DNA from: an uncultured Bacteroidota bacterium
Lineage (GTDB): Bacteria; Bacteroidota; Bacteroidia; Flavobacteriales; Flavobacteriaceae
Length of the DNA stretch: 64,000 nt
Direction of reading: 5' to 3'
Assembly (NCBI GenBank): GCA_902526075.1
Contig: CABZJM010000002.1
Span: 1 to 64,000, forward strand
Shown here: in pieces, positions 59,984 through 64,000 of the stretch
Position numbering within the stretch: the first letter of the stretch is position 1
How the letters are laid out: each line of letters opens with the position of its first letter
Translations under genes and position numbers: made by a program
The notes under the pieces: model-generated
Databases searched by the model: none
The model's input: the letters and a program-made list of their open reading frames with translations, nothing else
Told to the model about the DNA's origin: nothing

Positions 59984-62900
59984 ATGATTTCCTTTTTTGA
60001 ATCTAAAGATCAATCTGTTTTTGCAGTTCAAACAAAAAAATCTTTCTCCGAAAACGAAATAAAAAAGCTAGAATGGTTATTCGGTAATGCGACTTTTATT
60101 TCTGATGCGAAAGTCAACCGTGATCTAATTGGACCCAGAGCAGCTATGGTTTCTCCTTGGAGTACAAATGCAGTAGAAATTTGTCATAATATGGGGTTAA
60201 CTTCGGTGGCAAGAATTGAAAAATACAATCTAAAAAGTGATGATTCATTTGATTTTGACCCCATGTTAAATGAAAGGTTCAACTCTCTTTCTCAAGATAT
60301 TTTCAAGATAAATATTATCCCAAAGAAAATTACAAATATTAATGATATTGAAAAATATAATCAAAAAGAAGGTTTATCATTAAGTCCGAATGAAATTTCC
60401 TATCTCAATAATGTTTCAAAAATAATAAATCGAGAACTAACCGACTCTGAGATATTTGGCTTTTCACAGGTTAATTCTGAACATTGTAGACATAAAATCT
60501 TCAATGGAAAATTTATTATTGACGGAGAAGAAAAAAAAGAAAGCTTATTTTCATTGATTAAAAAAACATCAAAAGAAAATCCGCATAATATAGTTTCTGC
60601 ATATAAGGATAATGTAGCGTTTATTAAAGGACCAAAAGTTATTCAATTTGCACCTAGTAAATCCGATGAATCAAACTTCTACATTTCAAAAGAAATTGAA
60701 ACGGTCATTTCCTTGAAAGCAGAAACTCATAATTTTCCTACAACGGTTGAACCATTTAACGGGGCAGCAACAGGTTCTGGGGGTGAGATTAGAGATAGAT
60801 TAGCTGGTGGAAGAGGTTCAATACCATTGGCTGGAACAGCAGTTTACATGACACCATATTCCAGAGTAGATAACAAAGAATGGGAAAATAATATTGAAGA
60901 AAGAAAATGGTTATATCAAACACCGGTTGAAATATTGATTAAGGCCTCTAATGGCGCTTCAGACTTTGGAAATAAGTTTGGACAACCACTCATTTCTGGG
61001 TCTGTACTTACTTTTGAAAATGATAATGATGGTGAAATACAATCTTATGACAAAGTAATAATGTTAGCTGGTGGAATTGGTTTTACCAACAAAGAACACT
61101 CAATAAAAAATAAACCTGAAAAAGATGATTTGATTGTAATTATGGGTGGTGATAATTACAGAATTGGTATGGGTGGAGCAGCTGTTTCTTCGGCAGATAC
61201 CGGAGAGTTTTCAACTGGAATTGAACTAAATGCTATTCAAAGGTCTAATCCCGAGATGCAAAAAAGAGTAGCGAATGCTATCAGAGGTACTTTAGAAAAT
61301 GACAAAAATTGTATAGTCTCAATTCATGATCATGGTGCTGGAGGTCATTTAAATTGCTTAACTGAGCTAGTAGAGGAAACCGGAGGATTTATCAAATTGG
61401 ATGATTTACCCATTGGAGACCCAACACTTTCAAATAAAGAAATAATTGGAAATGAATCTCAAGAGAGAATGGGATTAATTATTAAAAAAGAAAATATAGA
61501 TGAATTTATACGTATCTGTGAGAGAGAAAGAGCCCCTGTATACATTGTTGGTCGAGTTACAGATGATAATAGATTCACTATACACTCCGAAAAATCAAAT
61601 CTTAGTTGCGTTGACCTTGACCTAGATCATTTTTTTGGAAGCTCTCCCCAAACCATTTTGAAAGATAAAAGTATCTCCAAAAAATATAATAATGTTAAAT
61701 ATTCTAATAGACTTATTCATAATTACATCGAGCGAATATTTAGCTTGGAATCTGTGGGCTGTAAAGATTGGTTAACAAATAAAGTTGACAGATGTGTTGG
61801 GGGAAAAGTTGCAAAACAACAATGTGTTGGTGAACTTCAGTTGCCTCTTAATAATTGTGGAGTAATGGCGCTAGACTACTCTACTAAAAATGGTGTAGCA
61901 ACATCCATTGGGCATTCTCCGGTATCAGCATTAATTGATCCTAATGCTGGAAGTAAAAATAGTATAGCTGAAGCATTAACTAATATAATTTGGGCCCCCA
62001 TTGAAAATGGCTTAAAGGGAATCTCCTTATCAGCTAATTGGATGTGGCCATGCAAGAATCAGGGAGAAGATGCGAGACTTTATAGCGCCGTTGAATCGGT
62101 TTCAAAATTTGCAATTGAGTTAGGTATTAATATTCCTACGGGAAAGGATTCTTTATCAATGAATCAAAAATATGAAAACATAGAGGTCAAATCCCCAGGG
62201 ACTGTAATTATTTCAGCAACCGCTCATTGTAATAATATTTCAAATATTATTGAACCCGTATTTAAGATTGACAAAGGATCTATTTTTTACATAAACCTAT
62301 CCTCAGATGATTTTAAATTAGGTGGCTCTGCCTTTTCTCAAATAATTGGAAATATTGGAAATAACACTCCAACTATAAACGATTCAAGATATTTTGTCAA
62401 TGTTTTTGAAACAATACAAAGAATGATAAAAAATAATCATATTACAGCTGGTCATGATATTGGTTCTGGTGGGTTTATTACATCTCTAATGGAAATGTGT
62501 TTTTCTACTAAAAACATTGGTGCAAACATAGATTTGTCATCATTAAATGAAAATGATACCGTCAAAATACTTTTTTCAGAAAATTGTGGAATAATTATTC
62601 AGGGTAAAGATGATAAAATAGAAAAAGAATTAATCAATAATGGGATAGCTGTCCACAAGATTGGTAAAGTTATCAAAGAAAATAAGTTGAAAATAAAAAA
62701 TCAAGAAAATGAATTTTTATTTGATTTAGAAAAATATAGAGATTATTGGTTTCATACATCAACTCTACTTGACAGAATGCAAACTTCTAACAACCTAGCT
62801 GATTCAAGATTTAAAAATTACAAGAATCAACCACTCAAATTTAAGTTTCCTAAAAATTTTAACGGCGGCTTAATAAAATTACCCTCTGGAAAAAAACCGA

Positions 62901-63643
62901 AAGCAGCAATATTAAGAGAAAAAGGCAGTAATAGTGAAAGAGAATTAGCTAATGCTCTTAATATTGCAGGATTTGATGTTAAAGATATTCATATGACCGA
63001 CCTAATTTCTGGTAAAGAAACATTACAGGACATTAAATTTTTGGGTGCTGTTGGAGGTTTTTCTAACTCTGATGTTCTTGGTTCTGCAAAAGGATGGGCA
63101 GGATCATTTAAGTTCAATGATAGCGCAAAAAACGCACTTGAAAACTTTTTTTCAAGAAAGGATACTTTATCCATTGGTATATGTAATGGATGTCAACTAT
63201 TCATGGAGCTTGATTTAATATATCCAGGACATGAAAATCATGGAAAAATGACTTTTAATGATTCAAGAAAACATGAAAGTAACTTCACATCAGTGAAAAT
63301 AAACACTAATAATTCAATTATGTTAGGCTCGCTTGAACAATTGAATTTAGGTGTATGGATAAGCCATGGTGAGGGTAAGTTTAAACTTCCCTACCCAAAA
63401 GAAAATTATAATATAGTTGCTGAGTACGGATACTCAGATTATCCATCCAACCCAAATGGCTCAGATTTCAATACAGCCATGCTTTGCAGTGAGGATGGCA
63501 GACATCTTGTAACAATGCCGCATATAGAAAGATCAATATTTAAGTGGAATTGGGCATACTATGAGGATAACAGAGATGACATACTAAGCCCATGGATATT
63601 GGCCTTTTTGAATGCCAAAAATTGGATATTAGAAAATTCCTAA
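59984..63643 (+). CDS. purL: Phosphoribosylformylglycinamidine synthase (single-chain)
   Basis: Converts FGAR to FGAM with ATP and glutamine in purine synthesis. The long 1219-residue form combines an N-terminal PurS-like part, the two AIRS-like ATP domains and a C-terminal glutaminase. Landmarks: GFSQVNSEHCRHKIFNG (about 155-171), KAETHNFPTTVEPFNGAATG, GAGGHLNCLTELVEETGGF, and the glutaminase GICNGCQLFMELD (nucleophile Cys in GNGCQ) with the late PHIERSIFKWNWAYYED. The 102 nt upstream hold no recognisable element. Confidence 0.96.
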   Translation: MISFFESKDQSVFAVQTKKSFSENEIKKLEWLFGNATFISDAKVNRDLIGPRAAMVSPWSTNAVEICHNMGLTSVARIEKYNLKSDDSFDFDPMLNERFNSLSQDIFKINIIPKKITNINDIEKYNQKEGLSLSPNEISYLNNVSKIINRELTDSEIFGFSQVNSEHCRHKIFNGKFIIDGEEKKESLFSLIKKTSKENPHNIVSAYKDNVAFIKGPKVIQFAPSKSDESNFYISKEIETVISLKAETHNFPTTVEPFNGAATGSGGEIRDRLAGGRGSIPLAGTAVYMTPYSRVDNKEWENNIEERKWLYQTPVEILIKASNGASDFGNKFGQPLISGSVLTFENDNDGEIQSYDKVIMLAGGIGFTNKEHSIKNKPEKDDLIVIMGGDNYRIGMGGAAVSSADTGEFSTGIELNAIQRSNPEMQKRVANAIRGTLENDKNCIVSIHDHGAGGHLNCLTELVEETGGFIKLDDLPIGDPTLSNKEIIGNESQERMGLIIKKENIDEFIRICERERAPVYIVGRVTDDNRFTIHSEKSNLSCVDLDLDHFFGSSPQTILKDKSISKKYNNVKYSNRLIHNYIERIFSLESVGCKDWLTNKVDRCVGGKVAKQQCVGELQLPLNNCGVMALDYSTKNGVATSIGHSPVSALIDPNAGSKNSIAEALTNIIWAPIENGLKGISLSANWMWPCKNQGEDARLYSAVESVSKFAIELGINIPTGKDSLSMNQKYENIEVKSPGTVIISATAHCNNISNIIEPVFKIDKGSIFYINLSSDDFKLGGSAFSQIIGNIGNNTPTINDSRYFVNVFETIQRMIKNNHITAGHDIGSGGFITSLMEMCFSTKNIGANIDLSSLNENDTVKILFSENCGIIIQGKDDKIEKELINNGIAVHKIGKVIKENKLKIKNQENEFLFDLEKYRDYWFHTSTLLDRMQTSNNLADSRFKNYKNQPLKFKFPKNFNGGLIKLPSGKKPKAAILREKGSNSERELANALNIAGFDVKDIHMTDLISGKETLQDIKFLGAVGGFSNSDVLGSAKGWAGSFKFNDSAKNALENFFSRKDTLSIGICNGCQLFMELDLIYPGHENHGKMTFNDSRKHESNFTSVKINTNNSIMLGSLEQLNLGVWISHGEGKFKLPYPKENYNIVAEYGYSDYPSNPNGSDFNTAMLCSEDGRHLVTMPHIERSIFKWNWAYYEDNRDDILSPWILAFLNAKNWILENS

Positions 63644-63685
63644 CTTTTCGGAATAATATTTGCCTTAACCAAAATAAAAAAATTG

Positions 63686-64000
63686 TTGAAAAAAAATTTG
63701 TTTTTTCTTTTTTTAATTCTATTTACGGGACTTGGTCATTCCCAGCATTCAGATATTTTCTATAAAATCAAAATCAATTATTCAACCCAGGAAGATTTAT
63801 TGAAGCTTTCGAATAGTGGAGTTTGTATTGACCATGGTTTGCATAAAAAAAATCATTTTTTTATATCTGATTTTTCAGTAGACGATTTACATAAAATTAA
63901 CTCTTTAGGTCTAACATATGATATATTAATCGATGATGTAGTTAACTTCTATCAAAATAGAAACAAGTCTAAATCTAATATTAAATCAAATGAGTTTTGT
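63686..64000 (+). CDS. Secreted protein, N terminus only (possible M14-type zinc carboxypeptidase)
   Basis: A 105-residue open frame running off the window end, with start at TTG 63686 (or the adjacent TTG 63683) and no ATG in the first part. The opening KKNLFFLFLILFTGLGHSQ is a signal peptide. IKINYSTQEDLLKLSNSGVC, IDHGLHKKNHFFISDFSVDD and LHKINSLGLTYDILIDDV resemble the N-terminal region of flavobacterial exported M14 carboxypeptidases, as I recall them. The catalytic part lies beyond the window, so the assignment is tentative. Confidence 0.6.
   Translation, partial: MKKNLFFLFLILFTGLGHSQHSDIFYKIKINYSTQEDLLKLSNSGVCIDHGLHKKNHFFISDFSVDDLHKINSLGLTYDILIDDVVNFYQNRNKSKSNIKSNEFC

Noticed and set aside
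1-64000. CRISPR arrays, insertion sequences, rRNA, prophage
   Set aside because: No regularly spaced repeats, transposase or integrase motifs, rRNA-like or phage structural genes were seen on either strand.

Overview
The window looks like a contiguous chromosomal piece of a marine bacterium of the class Flavobacteriia (phylum Bacteroidota). I infer this from the following. The base composition is very AT-rich, and genes are packed with 1-30 nt overlaps. Promoters carry the Bacteroidota -7 element TAnnTTTG, in the best cases with TTTG or TTG 19-20 nt upstream. There is a secreted protein with a type IX secretion sorting domain. CarB has the short 950-residue form, ccsB and ccsA are fused, and bshB1 (bacillithiol) is present. 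Several Bacteroidota-typical families occur (DUF4290, DUF4199, START-like, DUF6580). Two photolyases and a photo-oxidative-stress gene set fit sunlit surface water. No rRNA, CRISPR array, insertion sequence, integrase or phage module was seen, and no gene-free stretch exceeds 300 bases. The longest is about 220 bases, at 33410-33647, and much of it is a duplicated tRNA block.

Layout. 26-4988 (+): sulfatase, galactokinase, nitroreductase-like protein, secreted M28 peptidase. 5021-9622 (-): NTF2-like lipoprotein, GH3 beta-glucosidase, T9SS-exported fibronectin-type protein. 9772-14967 (-): tRNA-His, bacillithiol deacetylase bshB1, a transsulfuration PLP enzyme, and the fused cytochrome c assembly protein. 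15064-18095 (+): DUF2520 protein, KdsC-like phosphatase, a 33-residue membrane micro-ORF, sodium/solute symporter. 18067-18912 (-): DUF2911 protein.

18967-25732 (+) is the most interesting block: eleven tightly coupled genes. They encode a MIP channel, flavin reductase, DUF2256 zinc-ribbon-like protein, a photolyase of the FeS-BCP/DPRP family without cluster cysteines, two orphan proteins, a DUF2805 protein, an SDR lacking the usual catalytic Tyr, glutathione peroxidase, an SRPBCC protein and a classical photolyase. I read it as a light and photo-oxidative damage response operon. Four consecutive genes in it start with TTG. An exported AbgB-like peptidase follows.

27188-36270 holds murA (natural Cys-to-Asp active site), DUF4290, DUF493, an ATPase-fmt-yqgE operon, a START-like protein, a tRNA-Met and an acyl desaturase. 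A second, decaying copy of the tRNA-Met promoter-plus-gene block abuts hisS, and rplI-rpsR-rpsF follow. 36411-48965 holds priA, rlmH-rdgB, a carboxypeptidase-regulatory-domain protein, a DUF975-like membrane protein, purB, an S41 peptidase, DUF6580, rmuC and carB. 49062-64000 holds rpmH, a TPR protein, an alpha/beta hydrolase, a small acetyltransferase-like protein, mtaB, a peptide-binding lipoprotein, a GNA1-like acetyltransferase, rpmE2, DUF4199, GT2, a phosphohexomutase, an MsbA-like ABC exporter and purL. The window ends inside a secreted protein that resembles the N terminus of a zinc carboxypeptidase.

Most of the window is housekeeping metabolism (purine and pyrimidine synthesis, peptidoglycan, translation). 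The accessory interest lies in the photolyase operon, the tRNA-Met duplication and several short genes. All assignments come from reading the sequence; no database search was run.
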